From positions 1 through 64,000 of the forward strand of contig DASPIK010000077.1 in assembly GCA_035629075.1 (NCBI GenBank): a stretch of DNA of 64,000 nucleotides, given 5' to 3'. Position numbers and translations under genes: made by a program. Below are positions 36,532 through 46,569 of the stretch, piece by piece (positions within the stretch are counted from its first letter, which is position 1; the number at the start of each line of letters is the position of its first letter). The stretch is from JAEZPW01 sp035629075. GTDB lineage: Bacteria > Acidobacteriota > Terriglobia > Terriglobales > Acidobacteriaceae. The notes beneath the pieces are model-generated. The model had not been told where the DNA came from, ran no database searches, and worked only from the letters and a program-made list of their open reading frames with translations.

Positions 36532-39500
36532 ATGACCGGAATCGTGAAGGTTCTCTTTGCGTTGGGCATGTTCCTGGTATGGTCGGCTGCTGCCCTGGCA
36601 CAGTCAGCAGCGACAGCCGAACTGCACGTTAGCGTCAAGGATCCGAAGGGCGCCGTAGTGCGAGATGCCACCGTCGTCATACGCAACGAAGCACGCAACT
36701 TCGAGCGCGTGGTGACGCGGAATATCGATGGCGAATATATCTTTCCGCTTCTGCCGCCCGGCCGGTATGTTGTGACCGTGGAAGCTCCGGGCTTCGCCAA
36801 GGTACAGACGGGCGGTGTCGCGGTCACGGTGGGGCAGCGTGCCCTACTGCCAGTCGCGCTTCAAGTCGCTTCCGTGACGGAAGTTGTTGATGTGAGCAGC
36901 GAGCCTTCTCTGGTTGAAACGCAGATCACAGCTTCCACCAGCACCATCGACCAAGTACGCATCGATAACCTGCCGATCAATGGGCGCAACTACATCAATT
37001 TTGCGCTCACAAATTCCCAGATCACGCGGGATACGGCGCCGTCGATCGGAGCTGCACCGACTTCGGGCCTGAACTTTGCGGGCCAGCGCGCACGCTCGAA
37101 TCTGGTGAATGTTGATGGTCTGGATGCTGTCGACAACTCTACCAATGGAATTCGCTCCACCGTATCTCAGGAAGCTGTGCAGGAATTCCAGATCATGACG
37201 AACAGCTACGCACCTGAGTACGGCAGGGCTTCTGGCGGGGTGGTGAACATCATCACGCGCTCGGGAACGAATGCGTGGCACGGAACACTGTTTGGTTACC
37301 TGCGAAACCGCAAGTTCCAGGCAGTGAACGCATTCAGCACGGTTGAGGATCCTGCTTACACGCGTGTGCAGGCCGGCGCGACTGTAGGCGGACCGATCGT
37401 GAAAGACCGTACGTTCTATTTCTTCTCTTACGAGACGACCCGGCGGCAGGAAACTGGCTTTTCTACGATTGGACAAAACAACTTCGACCTCGTGCCGTTC
37501 CCGACTCCTCTGGGAAATGCGTTACTTACGCAAGATCAGGTGAATTTTATCCAGCAGAATGCAACGAACCCTGCTGTAGCGCCGTTGATCCCGACCTACC
37601 TGCGACTAGCGGGAGCCGCCTCGTCGGTCGCGCTGACGGGTAATCTGCCGGGAGTTGGGCGGGCCTTTGTTCCGCTTGCTGCGGGGCAGGCACCGGTGCC
37701 ACTGCCGCAGTCGTATGTGCCGTTGTTGTCGATTGTCGGGAACTATCCGGTGAAGGAAGTGACGAATGTTTATTCGCTGCGGCTGGACCAGAGAATAACG
37801 AACGCCCAGCAGTTGAACCTCCGGGTCGGCGTCAGTCCGAGTTATGCCACGGGGATACAGGTCAACGCGCAAGGGCCCCAGAACTTCGGGCAAAACTCAT
37901 GGTCGGCGACATCTACACAGGACTTTCACGATTTCGGGGTCTATGCGCAGCACACCTGGACACTCGGAGCCAACAAGGTGAACGAGTTCAGGTTCCAGGG
38001 CTCGCGGCGCGGCCTGCTTTATAACTTCTCTGACGCTCCGGGCGGCAGCAATGTACGAGTGCAGATTGCAGGTTATGCGTTCGTCGGGCGCGAGCCGTTC
38101 TCGTTCGTGAGGCGAACCGAGAAGCGTTTCCAGTTCGCCGATAACCTGTCAATTACAAAAGGTCGCCATAACATCAAGTTTGGGGTGGACGTGAATTACC
38201 TGCCGCTAGAGGCAGACTTCACAGTCAACTTCGGCGGACTGTACAACTTCAGCTCAATCAACCTGCCTGCACCATTCACGGGCTTCCCTGCGCTCTCGCC
38301 CGTGCAGGCCTACGGCGTAGGCATTCCGAACAACTTCGTTCAGGGCATAGGCAATCCGCATGATGAGTTCAGTCAAAAAGCGATAGGAGCTTTCTGGCAG
38401 GATTCATGGCGCGTCACCCCGCGGCTCACATTGAACTATGGTGTGCGCTATGACGTGGAGCTTACTCCAACGTTCAGACCGGTCAACGCCATATCGGATG
38501 CAGCCGAGAGGGCGCTTGGAATCGTTCAAGGGATTCCGCGAGATTACAACAACTTCGCTCCGCGAGTCGGACTCGCCTACGACCCATGGGGCGACGGCAA
38601 GACGGTGATCCGCGCGGCTTACGGTCTGTTCTATGATCACCCACTGCTTGGGCTGGCTTTCGATTCCGACGTTGCGGACGGATCGCAGGCACCGCAGTTG
38701 ATTCTGTTCGGGGGCTCTCCGAGCAGCGGATGCAGTTTGAACGCGACCAACGTGTTCCAGGGGACGCTGGCTTGCCCGCCTAATTTCGGGTACCTGCCTA
38801 ACGAGCAGCGGTTCGACTCCTTCCTGCCCAACTCCATCTTCGTGAACCAGAATTACCTTCAGGCGGGCGTGCCGCTGGTATTGCAACCATTTGGTTTTCC
38901 GGTTGCGCGTGACTTCGTCTATGCCTATGCGAACCAGGCCAACCTCACGTTCCAACGCGATCTTGGGCACAACTACGCGCTGAGCCTCGAATACAACTTC
39001 AACGGTGGACGTCACCTGAATCGACCGATCAATGCGAACAACGTGCGTCCGGACTTGCTAGTTCAGAACTGGCAGGCGGCCGTTGCGGCTGGAGATCCGG
39101 GGGCGCTCGGCGGCGATCCACGCCTGGTAGGCTCAACCGGCGTGCCATGCGGTGTTGGACCGGCGGGACCGTGGGTTTCGTCGGCGCTGGTTAGCTTCTT
39201 TCGGCCGTCGGGAGTGAATCCCTCTTTCGTTCCTCTCCTTCAGCAAGCGCCGGGTGGCGCACAGTGTCTGCAACTGGCCAACTCGATTCTGGCTGCCGGT
39301 GGTCTCGGAATCGGGGCGAACGGTGGTCCTTGCAACCCGCTTGACCCCAGCTCTCCATTTGGCAACTGCGTGCCGATACCCTTCAGCGATATGCCGGCGA
39401 ATTACTCGAACGGCAGTTCGGTTTACCACGGATTGAGCGTCAACCTGCGGAAGCGCTTCGCGACCAATTACGAGTTCCTGGCGTCGTACACGTGGTCACA

Positions 39501-40125
39501 CGCAATCGACGATTCGACCGATCTTGAATCGCCACTACAACCGGCGAATAATCTCCGTCCGGACCTCGAGCGTTCCAATTCAACGTTCGATCAGCGACAC
39601 CGGTTTATTTTCAGCAGCGTGATCACTACGGGGAGGCTGAGCGGCAACGGGTTCGTTTCGAAGCTGTTCAGTGACTGGACGTTTGCGCCGGTGATTGAAA
39701 TCGGCAGTGGCCGTCCATTCAACATAATCGTCGGCGGCGATCGCAACTTCGACTTCTCGACCGGCACCGACCGTCCACTTGCGGTGGGGCCCGATACTCC
39801 GCGCAACGCATGCGGCGACGTGGCGGTCGCGTCGAGGTATTCGCCAACTGGATTCCTGCAGCCGCCGTGCTTCCGCAATGGAACGTTCCAAGGCACCATC
39901 GGACGCAATGCCGGTACGCGTCCGTACAACCTGTTCACAGACTTGCGGGTCTCGCGGACCATTCGAATCACAGAGCGCGTGGGTCTGGAAGCAATCGCCG
40001 ATGCGTTCAACATTATCAACCGGTTCAACGTTGCTGATGTTAATCCGATCTGGACCGATGCCGGACGACCGACCGCCGCGTTCGATCCACGACAGTTCCA
40101 GTTCGCGCTGAAACTAACCTGGTAA
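36532..40125 (+). CDS. TonB-dependent receptor, Oar-like, with carboxypeptidase-regulatory-like domain
   Basis: A 1197-residue outer-membrane receptor. ATG 36532 has AGGTGA upstream and starts a signal peptide (LFALGMFLVWSAAALAQ). A regulatory-like domain (AELHVSVKDPKGAVVRDATV to YVVTVEAPGFAKV) leads to a plug domain (VDGLDAVDNSTNGIRSTVSQ, then PEYGRASGGVVNIITRSGTN) and a long beta-barrel that ends in the aromatic W (QFALKLTW). This large Oar-type architecture is typical of Acidobacteriota. It lies downstream of the PilZ-GAF-TonB gene on the same strand, across a gap of about 265 bases. The substrate is unknown. Confidence 0.88.
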   Translation: MTGIVKVLFALGMFLVWSAAALAQSAATAELHVSVKDPKGAVVRDATVVIRNEARNFERVVTRNIDGEYIFPLLPPGRYVVTVEAPGFAKVQTGGVAVTVGQRALLPVALQVASVTEVVDVSSEPSLVETQITASTSTIDQVRIDNLPINGRNYINFALTNSQITRDTAPSIGAAPTSGLNFAGQRARSNLVNVDGLDAVDNSTNGIRSTVSQEAVQEFQIMTNSYAPEYGRASGGVVNIITRSGTNAWHGTLFGYLRNRKFQAVNAFSTVEDPAYTRVQAGATVGGPIVKDRTFYFFSYETTRRQETGFSTIGQNNFDLVPFPTPLGNALLTQDQVNFIQQNATNPAVAPLIPTYLRLAGAASSVALTGNLPGVGRAFVPLAAGQAPVPLPQSYVPLLSIVGNYPVKEVTNVYSLRLDQRITNAQQLNLRVGVSPSYATGIQVNAQGPQNFGQNSWSATSTQDFHDFGVYAQHTWTLGANKVNEFRFQGSRRGLLYNFSDAPGGSNVRVQIAGYAFVGREPFSFVRRTEKRFQFADNLSITKGRHNIKFGVDVNYLPLEADFTVNFGGLYNFSSINLPAPFTGFPALSPVQAYGVGIPNNFVQGIGNPHDEFSQKAIGAFWQDSWRVTPRLTLNYGVRYDVELTPTFRPVNAISDAAERALGIVQGIPRDYNNFAPRVGLAYDPWGDGKTVIRAAYGLFYDHPLLGLAFDSDVADGSQAPQLILFGGSPSSGCSLNATNVFQGTLACPPNFGYLPNEQRFDSFLPNSIFVNQNYLQAGVPLVLQPFGFPVARDFVYAYANQANLTFQRDLGHNYALSLEYNFNGGRHLNRPINANNVRPDLLVQNWQAAVAAGDPGALGGDPRLVGSTGVPCGVGPAGPWVSSALVSFFRPSGVNPSFVPLLQQAPGGAQCLQLANSILAAGGLGIGANGGPCNPLDPSSPFGNCVPIPFSDMPANYSNGSSVYHGLSVNLRKRFATNYEFLASYTWSHAIDDSTDLESPLQPANNLRPDLERSNSTFDQRHRFIFSSVITTGRLSGNGFVSKLFSDWTFAPVIEIGSGRPFNIIVGGDRNFDFSTGTDRPLAVGPDTPRNACGDVAVASRYSPTGFLQPPCFRNGTFQGTIGRNAGTRPYNLFTDLRVSRTIRITERVGLEAIADAFNIINRFNVADVNPIWTDAGRPTAAFDPRQFQFALKLTW

Positions 40126-40146
40126 GCGGGTCAGAGCGAAGAGATG

Positions 40147-40178
40147 GCGGCAGGTTTCTGGACCTGCCGCTTTCATTT
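40147..40178 (+). terminator. Terminator downstream of the large receptor
   Basis: A 9-bp stem (40147-40155 with 40162-40170) and six-base loop followed by TTTCATTT. Confidence 0.7.
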
Positions 40179-40233
40179 CGCGGGTACTTCGATCTTGTGC
40201 GTCACGAGGAATTCTTCGTCAGCACCGTGCGGA

Positions 40234-40267
40234 GGTAGGGATCCCTCGCTGCGCTCGAGATGACAAG
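40234..40267. repeat. 34-bp dispersed repeat, copy 2
   Basis: Near-identical to 33834-33867 (two mismatches), same orientation, sitting between the large receptor and the amidase gene. Confidence 0.75.
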
Positions 40268-40304
40268 CGCGTTGCACCTGGTGAAGGCTTCATCACGCGA
40301 GTTC

Positions 40305-42155
40305 TTACATCTTCAGTTTCACCGGGGGCCTTGAAGGCTTCGATACTGTGGTCCCCTTGCTGACTGCCCGATGCTGCTGGCCCTTCGTGTCGAATGAGAG
40401 TGTACGCAAGAACCTGGGCACCTGTCGTGCACGCGTTACGCTCTCAAACCCGGACGCAAGCTTGATGAGCGTCGGCTCGCTGAAAGCCGTGCCCATGAAC
40501 GTGATCCCGACCGGCACTCCGAAAACGAAGCCCATCGTCACATTAATCAGAGGGTAACCCGCCACTGCGGCCGGCGAGGAACTCCCAAACACGAAGTGGT
40601 CGCCGAGGATCAGGTCTGTCGGGAAAGGCGGCGAATCTGACGGCGCAACGATAGCGTCCAGGCCGTTCTGCCGGAGCAATTGGTCGATGCCTTGGGTGGC
40701 CCCGATCCGCCTGTTAGTCTCGAGCGCTTCACGATACGAGATACCAAGCGGCTGTTCCTTGGTCTCATCCGTGATGTCGAAGGTCTCGGCCAGTTCAAAG
40801 ATCTCCTGCCCGAAGAACTTCATTTCTTCCTCGGCGTGCTCGATGTTGAAGGCGATAGCATCGGCGAGTGTGCCCTGGGCGATTGGCACCCCAACGCGAT
40901 CTGCGAGATAGCGTTGCAAGTCGCGTTTGAAATCGAACAGCAACACCGTAAACTCGGCGGTCCCGGAATCGAGCTCGTCCTGATGCGGGAACTCGACCTC
41001 GACGGTTGTTGCGCCGGCGTCCTGTATGGCCTTGACCGCGTCCTCGAAGAGCACGGCGGTATCCGGCGTTGCATCGGCAACGCCCATGCGTGCCACACCG
41101 ATTTTGGCGCCCGCGAGTCCGTTGCGGTCGAGGTTCCTGGCGTAGTCCACGTTCGAGAGGTCAGGTCGGGGTTCGCCAGACTTGCCCAGCGGACTTCTGC
41201 TTGTTGCCGGGTCACGCGGGTCAGGCGTGCGACTGATGATGACGTTCAGCACCGCCGCGGCATCGGCAACGGTACGGGTATGCGGACCGATCGTGTCCTG
41301 CGTGGAAGATATCGGTACGACGCCCGCCCGACTTACGAGGCCGACGGTGGGTTTAATCCCCACTACTCCGTTCATGCTCGCGGGACAGATGATGCTGCCA
41401 TCGGTCTCGGTACCAATAGAGACAGCAGTGAAATTTGCCGAAGGGGCCGCGGCTGATCCGGAACTTGAACCACACGGGTTGCGGTCAATCGCGTACGGAT
41501 TGTTGCATTGTCCGCCACGTGCCGACCAACCGCTAGTCGAGAAGAACGAACGGAAGTTAGCCCATTCGCTCAGGGTGGTCTTGCCAAGGATCACCGCTCC
41601 GGCCTGCCTCAGGTTTGCGGCTACAGTGGCGTCCCGCGGAGCGGGCTGCCCGACGAGCGCCAGCGATCCCGCGGCGGATTGCATGCGATCTGCGGTATCG
41701 ATGTTGTCCTTCAGCAGGACGGGGATACCGTGCATGGGACCGCGTACCCTGCCAGCTCGGCGCTCGGCGTCGAGTTCGCGCGCGATTCCAGGTGCATCAG
41801 GATTGAGTTCGATGATCGAGTTGACGGTGGGACCGCGCTGGTCGAGCCGGTTGATGCGCTCCAGATAGTAATTGACCAGCGAAACGGAAGTGAGCCGACC
41901 TTCCGCCATCAGAGCCCGGAAATCGGCTATCGTGCGTTCGTTGAGCGAGGTTGGAACGGCACCGGTTCCCTCGGCGTGTAGATTCGGTACCGCAGTTACG
42001 GACGCTAGTGACGCGGCCGCGCCTGCCAGTGCACCTACTTGTATGAAGTTTCTGCGAGAGGCATCTTCTGGGCCGGGGCGCTCGTGTTTTTTGGCGCGAA
42101 AGGTGTCCAGCAGCCGATTGAGCCGCTGCAACTCTGGGGTTTTTCGGGGGGTCAT
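40305..42155 (-). CDS. Tat-exported amidase (amidase signature family)
   Basis: A 616-residue enzyme of the amidase-signature family, which hydrolyses C-N bonds through a Ser-cisSer-Lys triad. The lysine is in VLLKDNIDT, the serines in NPCGSSSGSA and TETDGSIICPAS. Near residue 34 a twin-arginine motif (SRRNFIQVGA) is followed by a hydrophobic segment rich in alanine, so it is exported folded to the periplasm. ATG 42155 has AAGGAG eight bases upstream. The substrate may be a peptide or glutamine-type amide; GatA-like activity on tRNA is unlikely because the protein is exported. It is transcribed alone. Confidence 0.88.
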   Translation of the reverse strand: MTPRKTPELQRLNRLLDTFRAKKHERPGPEDASRRNFIQVGALAGAAASLASVTAVPNLHAEGTGAVPTSLNERTIADFRALMAEGRLTSVSLVNYYLERINRLDQRGPTVNSIIELNPDAPGIARELDAERRAGRVRGPMHGIPVLLKDNIDTADRMQSAAGSLALVGQPAPRDATVAANLRQAGAVILGKTTLSEWANFRSFFSTSGWSARGGQCNNPYAIDRNPCGSSSGSAAAPSANFTAVSIGTETDGSIICPASMNGVVGIKPTVGLVSRAGVVPISSTQDTIGPHTRTVADAAAVLNVIISRTPDPRDPATSRSPLGKSGEPRPDLSNVDYARNLDRNGLAGAKIGVARMGVADATPDTAVLFEDAVKAIQDAGATTVEVEFPHQDELDSGTAEFTVLLFDFKRDLQRYLADRVGVPIAQGTLADAIAFNIEHAEEEMKFFGQEIFELAETFDITDETKEQPLGISYREALETNRRIGATQGIDQLLRQNGLDAIVAPSDSPPFPTDLILGDHFVFGSSSPAAVAGYPLINVTMGFVFGVPVGITFMGTAFSEPTLIKLASGFESVTRARQVPRFLRTLSFDTKGQQHRAVSKGTTVSKPSRPPVKLKM

Positions 42156-42380
42156 AGAGGTCTCCTTTCGTCGAGCATGGGTGACTGGGGTCTTGCGACG
42201 AGATGGAGGAGTGATGGCGAATTAGGAGGTGTTCGCCTCACGCAGGGTTTTCCGCACAGCAAGAAATCTCGAATTGCGAGTAATGAAGTACTTACAGGCA
42301 AATTCCTCGATTAGCTCGTGACATCAAGATGGTTCGGAAAAGGACGACTTGAGAGATGAGTGGAGTAGCGGGTGAACACG
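42156..42380. other. Promoter region of the amidase gene
   Basis: Together with the terminator region this gap spans about 318 bases. No gene, repeat or clear promoter boxes seen beyond the SD of the amidase. Confidence 0.35.
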
Positions 42381-42404
42381 AAAAGGCCACCTCGGGCAGG
42401 TGGC
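42381..42404 (-). terminator. Terminator of the DUF4139-like gene
   Basis: A 7-bp stem (42386-42392 with 42398-42404) and a five-base loop, followed on the minus strand by a C and then TTTT. It lies about 70 bases beyond the stop of that gene. Confidence 0.7.
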
Positions 42405-42473
42405 TTTGCCAAATGCGTTCGGGGAGGTGAACGGGGCGGACCCCATCAAGTTTGTTTCTGCTTCGAGCCAACT

Positions 42474-43978
42474 TCACCACGAATAATGCGCGGTGTAGGT
42501 TATCGTCTTTTCTCCGTTAGCGGCGATGGTGACGGGGAACTCAACCGTCTGGCTATCCGCTTTCTTGAACGCATCGGTGTTCGCGAGGACACTCCAGTTC
42601 AGCCAGCGGTAGAGATGCTCGACGACGCGAACCGTCACGGCTTCTTTCTTGTGGTTGCGGACTTTTATCTCGAAGGACTCGTCCAGTGTTCGTTTGGAAC
42701 TGTCAACGTTGTACGCGGTTCGACGGCGCTCGCCTACGAGGTCGAAGGCATTTCCGGTGTAGACGCGGACTCTCTCACCTCGTGGCGTGTGATCGATGAC
42801 GTTCTCGCCGGTGAACTCAACCTGACCATCATCGTTTCGCCGATAGAAGCGCAGGCGTCCCTTGGGCAACGGAATGCCGAGCTGGTTTGCCTCAGAATTC
42901 AGGAACTCCCGCATGACCCAGACCTTGGGGTTGGATTCGGTGCCATATGAGGCGTCACCGCGAATGTTCTCCCAGTTCCACCCGGAGTAGCGGTTGTAAT
43001 CGATTTTGACTCCGTCGTACACGTAAATTCGCTTGGTGCGGACGGATGAGGCCCGAGTGAATTCAACCTGCTTTGTCTCGCGGTCATGCAAGGTGGTGGG
43101 CCGGGCGAGTGAATACAGGTGGTACTCGTCAAAGGCTTCTCGGTCACAGCCGCTCCGGGGCTTGTCATTTCCTGACGAAGACTCTTGAACGCCATGCCAT
43201 CACGCATGTGTCCAGGCTGGATCTTACTGACGTCGCCTGCCATGAGCTTGATTCTCGCGTTTTCGAAGGTCTTGCCACTCTGGTTGTCGATGGTTATCCA
43301 TCCGACGAGGTCAACCGAGTCGCCGGTCTCCGGGGCCACGACGTTGTAATCGGCTTCCCACGTCAGGCCTCCCGTTACGTAGGACAGTTCTGCCCGTACG
43401 GGACCGGCCTGCGGGCTGGACAACAGCCATTGAAGCGAGGGCTTCAGGATCGTGCCGTCGCCGAGAGAGGGGAATAGCGGAACGCCGGGCAATCCGAACC
43501 GGAGTCTGCCTTCGACCTCGATGATGGGCTGCTGCGAGCTTCCCCCAGCGTAGGCCATCTGCGTCTGATAGTACTGCTGACCGTAACGACGCAGCGCCCA
43601 GGAGTTATGGGGGGTGTAGCCGCTGCGAATGACCTTGCCCTTGACGACCTCGTGCTGATTGATCATGAATTCGATCGTCTTGCCCTCGAACAGCGAAAGC
43701 AACAGCGAGTCGGAAACCGGATCGGCACGATAGTTCTGTTCCAGTACGTCGATTGGGCGCTTGCCTGCAGGGTCGCGAAGGATGACCGAGTCCGGCTCCA
43801 AGTGCATAGTGATGTCGTTTACAACGACGTTGTTGATGCCGGCCGAAAGATCGAGAGGGATATCTTGACGCACCACCGCGAAGTTCTGGTTGTAGACGGT
43901 CAGTGAGGGAGTAGAGCCCTGGTCCGAAGCGGCACAAGCGACGGACAGTAGCAGCAGGAATGCCACGCAACGAAGCAT
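42474..43978 (-). pseudogene. DUF4139-domain protein, frameshifted
   Basis: An exported beta-rich protein. ATG 43978 has a strong SD (GGAGG, seven bases upstream) and a signal peptide (LRCVAFLLLLSVACAA). The N-terminal half includes the DUF4139 pattern LTVYNQNFAVVRQDIPLDLS and the family's later SYVTGGLTWEADYNVVAPET. At VTEK the frame breaks. The expected AFDEYHLYSLARPTTL continues in the next frame and runs to the stop at 42474 with DETF-like beta strands (VEFTRASSVRTKRIYVYDGV). Adding one G near 43134-43136 restores the protein. The intact protein would have about 500 residues. Confidence 0.75.
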
Positions 43979-44157
43979 GAGCGTCCTCCGTTCGAGTAGG
44001 AAATCACCAACTTACATGCGAAGAACGCTGCACGAAGTGTTTCTTGCAATACTTTTCCCGGCGACACTAGTGCTGAACTGCACGCATCTTGTTGGAGCGG
44101 GACCGCCGCAGCGGCAGCGCGAACAACAGCCGTGAGCTGGTCAGCATCTGCTTAGGA

Positions 44158-44667
44158 ATGACTTGGAACGAGTTTGCCGTAGTGGAACAGCGGAACAGGG
44201 CGAATCATCCGGCGCGCCGCAGATTTCTGATGGGCTTGTCGTCGGTTGAAGACACCGTTTATGTCGGTCTGGGTGTACTGTTGTCGGTCACGGCTGTCGC
44301 CCTGCTTGTCAACGCACTTTATAGCTTGGTCAGTGCCGTGGCCCACCGCGCCCTGGACGAGCATATTGTCGGACTACTCGATCAGATGCTGCTGATCCTG
44401 CTTGTTGTCGAGTTGCTTTACACAGTGCAGGTATCGTTTCGCGAGCGTGGATTAGCCGCCGAGCCGTTCCTGGTCGTTGCACTCATCGCCGTGATTCGGC
44501 GCATCCTGGTACTCACCGCGGAGTTGCCCAAGCTGCCGCAGGGCGAAGAGATCGTGTTTCGGCGAGCGATACTCGAGCTCGGACTGCTCGCGGGAATGAT
44601 ACTGGTTCTGGTGACGTCATTTCTCCTTCTGCAAAAATACACAAAGCACCCCACGCCCCCTGAATAG
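44158..44667 (+). CDS. PsiE-like small membrane protein
   Basis: An integral membrane protein of 169 residues from ATG 44158 (the frame opens 23 codons earlier). Four hydrophobic segments (TVYVGLGVLLSVTAVALLVN; HIVGLLDQMLLILLVVELLY; AEPFLVVALIAVIRRILVLT; LGLLAGMILVLVTSFLLL) match the phosphate-starvation-inducible PsiE family in spacing and in the segment FLVVALIAVIRRILV. The function of this family is poorly known. The start is uncertain; another ATG lies at 44230. Confidence 0.72.
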   Translation: MTWNEFAVVEQRNRANHPARRRFLMGLSSVEDTVYVGLGVLLSVTAVALLVNALYSLVSAVAHRALDEHIVGLLDQMLLILLVVELLYTVQVSFRERGLAAEPFLVVALIAVIRRILVLTAELPKLPQGEEIVFRRAILELGLLAGMILVLVTSFLLLQKYTKHPTPPE

Positions 44668-44688
44668 GTTGGCGGACGTGGCGCGAAG

Positions 44689-45345
44689 TCACTTGCGCTT
44701 CTTTGATTCAGCCTGAAGCACCTGCAAGTTGTTGGTGACAGCGAAAACACCACCGACGAGATTGGCCCGCATTCCGGCCAGGTTCTTGTCTGTCTGATTG
44801 TCTACTACGCCCGTCAGAGTGACACGGCCGCCCCTCACAATGATGTGAATGGAAGGGACCGCGCCCCACGAATACCGACTCAGGCCGTCAAAACCGTAGA
44901 TGGAACGGTACACGGCGGCACGTATCCTGTCATCACCGGGTGAGGGCGGCAGCACCTCGATGTTGTTCACGACATTCTCGACGCCTTCGATGCGCTTGAC
45001 CACTTCCTCGGCGTCGGACTTCAACGTGGGGCGGACGACCTGCCCGATGAGCGTGACCGTATCGCCATTAACGCGATATGCAAGATTGTCGAACACACTG
45101 TAATACGGGAGCATCAGCAATTCGTGCAGGACTTCGCGTGATATGCGCGCCTCGGGGGCCGTGCCGCCGAGTTTCTGGCGGCTGCTCGGTAATGCCGTTG
45201 TCTCCTGCTGGTCCGACGCTTTTTGCTGAGCAGCCGATCCGGATGCGGGTGTTTGTGTCGATTGTTGTTGGGCGGTGTTCTCCGATTGTGCGAAACAGCA
45301 GGATGCCAGTAAAACGCAACACATAACGTAAGCAAGCTTCTGCAT
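44689..45345 (-). CDS. Exported double-BON domain protein
   Basis: A 218-residue protein from ATG 45345 (AAGGAG nine bases upstream), with signal peptide KLAYVMCCVLLASCCFAQ and a Gln/Ser/Thr/Ala-rich linker. Two BON domains follow (LAYRVNGDTVTLIGQVVRPT and SIHIIVRGGRVTLTGVVDNQ), each ending in a VENVVNNIEV-like strand. BON domains associate with membranes and phospholipids and appear in stress proteins such as OsmY. It converges on the PsiE-like gene (gap of 21 bases) and is divergent from the LysR gene. Confidence 0.85.
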   Translation of the reverse strand: MQKLAYVMCCVLLASCCFAQSENTAQQQSTQTPASGSAAQQKASDQQETTALPSSRQKLGGTAPEARISREVLHELLMLPYYSVFDNLAYRVNGDTVTLIGQVVRPTLKSDAEEVVKRIEGVENVVNNIEVLPPSPGDDRIRAAVYRSIYGFDGLSRYSWGAVPSIHIIVRGGRVTLTGVVDNQTDKNLAGMRANLVGGVFAVTNNLQVLQAESKKRK

Positions 45346-45548
45346 GGCGGTTGCTCCTTCGGCACAGATGATGCACGTAGCGAGTTGCCGTTTGCTTGCA
45401 TCAGCGGCAGAAAGAGCGTTGTGCTTTCGCGAGGTGCGGAATGGGTCAGCCCTGTCAAGCGCAACCTCGTAACCTAACCATAAACATTTCTTATGAGTGC
45501 GGACCATGCTATAACCAAAGGATCGTTCCTGCCGGAGTTCGGGTGAGC

Positions 45549-46463
45549 ATGGACCTTTTTCAACTGGAGACGTTTTTGGCTGTCGCGCATGAGGGTGGGT
45601 TCTCGCGTGCGGCCAAGAAGCTGTACCGTACGCAACCCGCAATAAGTCAGACCGTTCGCAAGTTGGAGATGGAACTGGGCGAAGCGCTGTTTGACCGATC
45701 GTCGCATGAAGGCGTTCTGACGGACGCGGGGCGCGTATTGGAGAGTTATGCGACCAAGCTGCTGAATATGCGCAGCGAAGCCGAAATCGCCTTGCATGAT
45801 CTGCGGAAGCTTCAGTTTGGACAATTGAAGATTGCGGCCAACGAATTCACCTGCATGTATCTGCTACCGCTGGTGGATGAGTATCGACGCCTTTATCCGA
45901 AGATCAAGGTGACGGTGCAGCGTTCGCTGGCGAGTCGCATCGCGGACGAACTTATCCACCACAACGCGGAGATGGGCGTGCTGACGTTCAGGCCCGACGA
46001 CCAGATGTTGAAATCCGTAGCTGTGTACAGGGACGATGTGGTGTTCGTCTTGCCGCCGGAGCATCCGCTGGCCGGCCAGCGGGACGTAACCTTGAAGCAG
46101 TTGAGCTCCGAGTGCTTCGTGGCGCACAACGTGCCATCACCATATCGGGCGAAGGTGATCGATACGTTCAAGAAGAAGCGGGTGCCGCTGCACATGGACG
46201 TCGAACTGCCCTCGATTGAGGCCATCAAGAAGTGCGTCGCACGGAAGAACGGAGTGGCGTTGCTGCCGGGAATTTGCGTGCAGGCCGAGGTTCAGCGGGG
46301 CGAACTCGCGGCGGTGCCGGTGCGCGAACTTCATTTTGAACGCAAGCTGAGACTTGTTTATAGAAGAGGGGCTAACCTGTCGCACGCCGCCCGAAACTTC
46401 CTGAAGGTTGCACAGGGCTTCGCAGAGCGCGTGGGGGATCCATACCTATACAAGGTGGAGTGA
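45549..46463 (+). CDS. LysR family transcriptional regulator
   Basis: A 304-residue regulator. The helix-turn-helix at residues 1-60 (DLFQLETFLAVAHEGGFSRA, then AAKKLYRTQPAISQTVRKLE) is followed by an effector-binding domain (LRKLQFGQLKIAANEFTCMY, FVLPPEHPLAG). ATG 45549 is chosen as it begins the HTH; GTG 45543 has a slightly better-spaced GGAG and is an alternative. It is divergent from the BON gene, which may be one of its targets. Confidence 0.88.
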   Translation: MDLFQLETFLAVAHEGGFSRAAKKLYRTQPAISQTVRKLEMELGEALFDRSSHEGVLTDAGRVLESYATKLLNMRSEAEIALHDLRKLQFGQLKIAANEFTCMYLLPLVDEYRRLYPKIKVTVQRSLASRIADELIHHNAEMGVLTFRPDDQMLKSVAVYRDDVVFVLPPEHPLAGQRDVTLKQLSSECFVAHNVPSPYRAKVIDTFKKKRVPLHMDVELPSIEAIKKCVARKNGVALLPGICVQAEVQRGELAAVPVRELHFERKLRLVYRRGANLSHAARNFLKVAQGFAERVGDPYLYKVE

Positions 46464-46569
46464 GACAGATCAGGCCTTGCGGCCTTGCAGAATGAGGGCG
46501 GGCCGGCTGCGATGTATGGCCGCCCTCCGTCCAGTCACACGAGCGTCGGTGCTCGAGCAGTTCCGTAAA

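Noticed and set aside
46495..46526. 7-bp stem with an 18-base loop between LysR and GT39 genes
   Set aside because: Loop too long and no T run; not called as a terminator.
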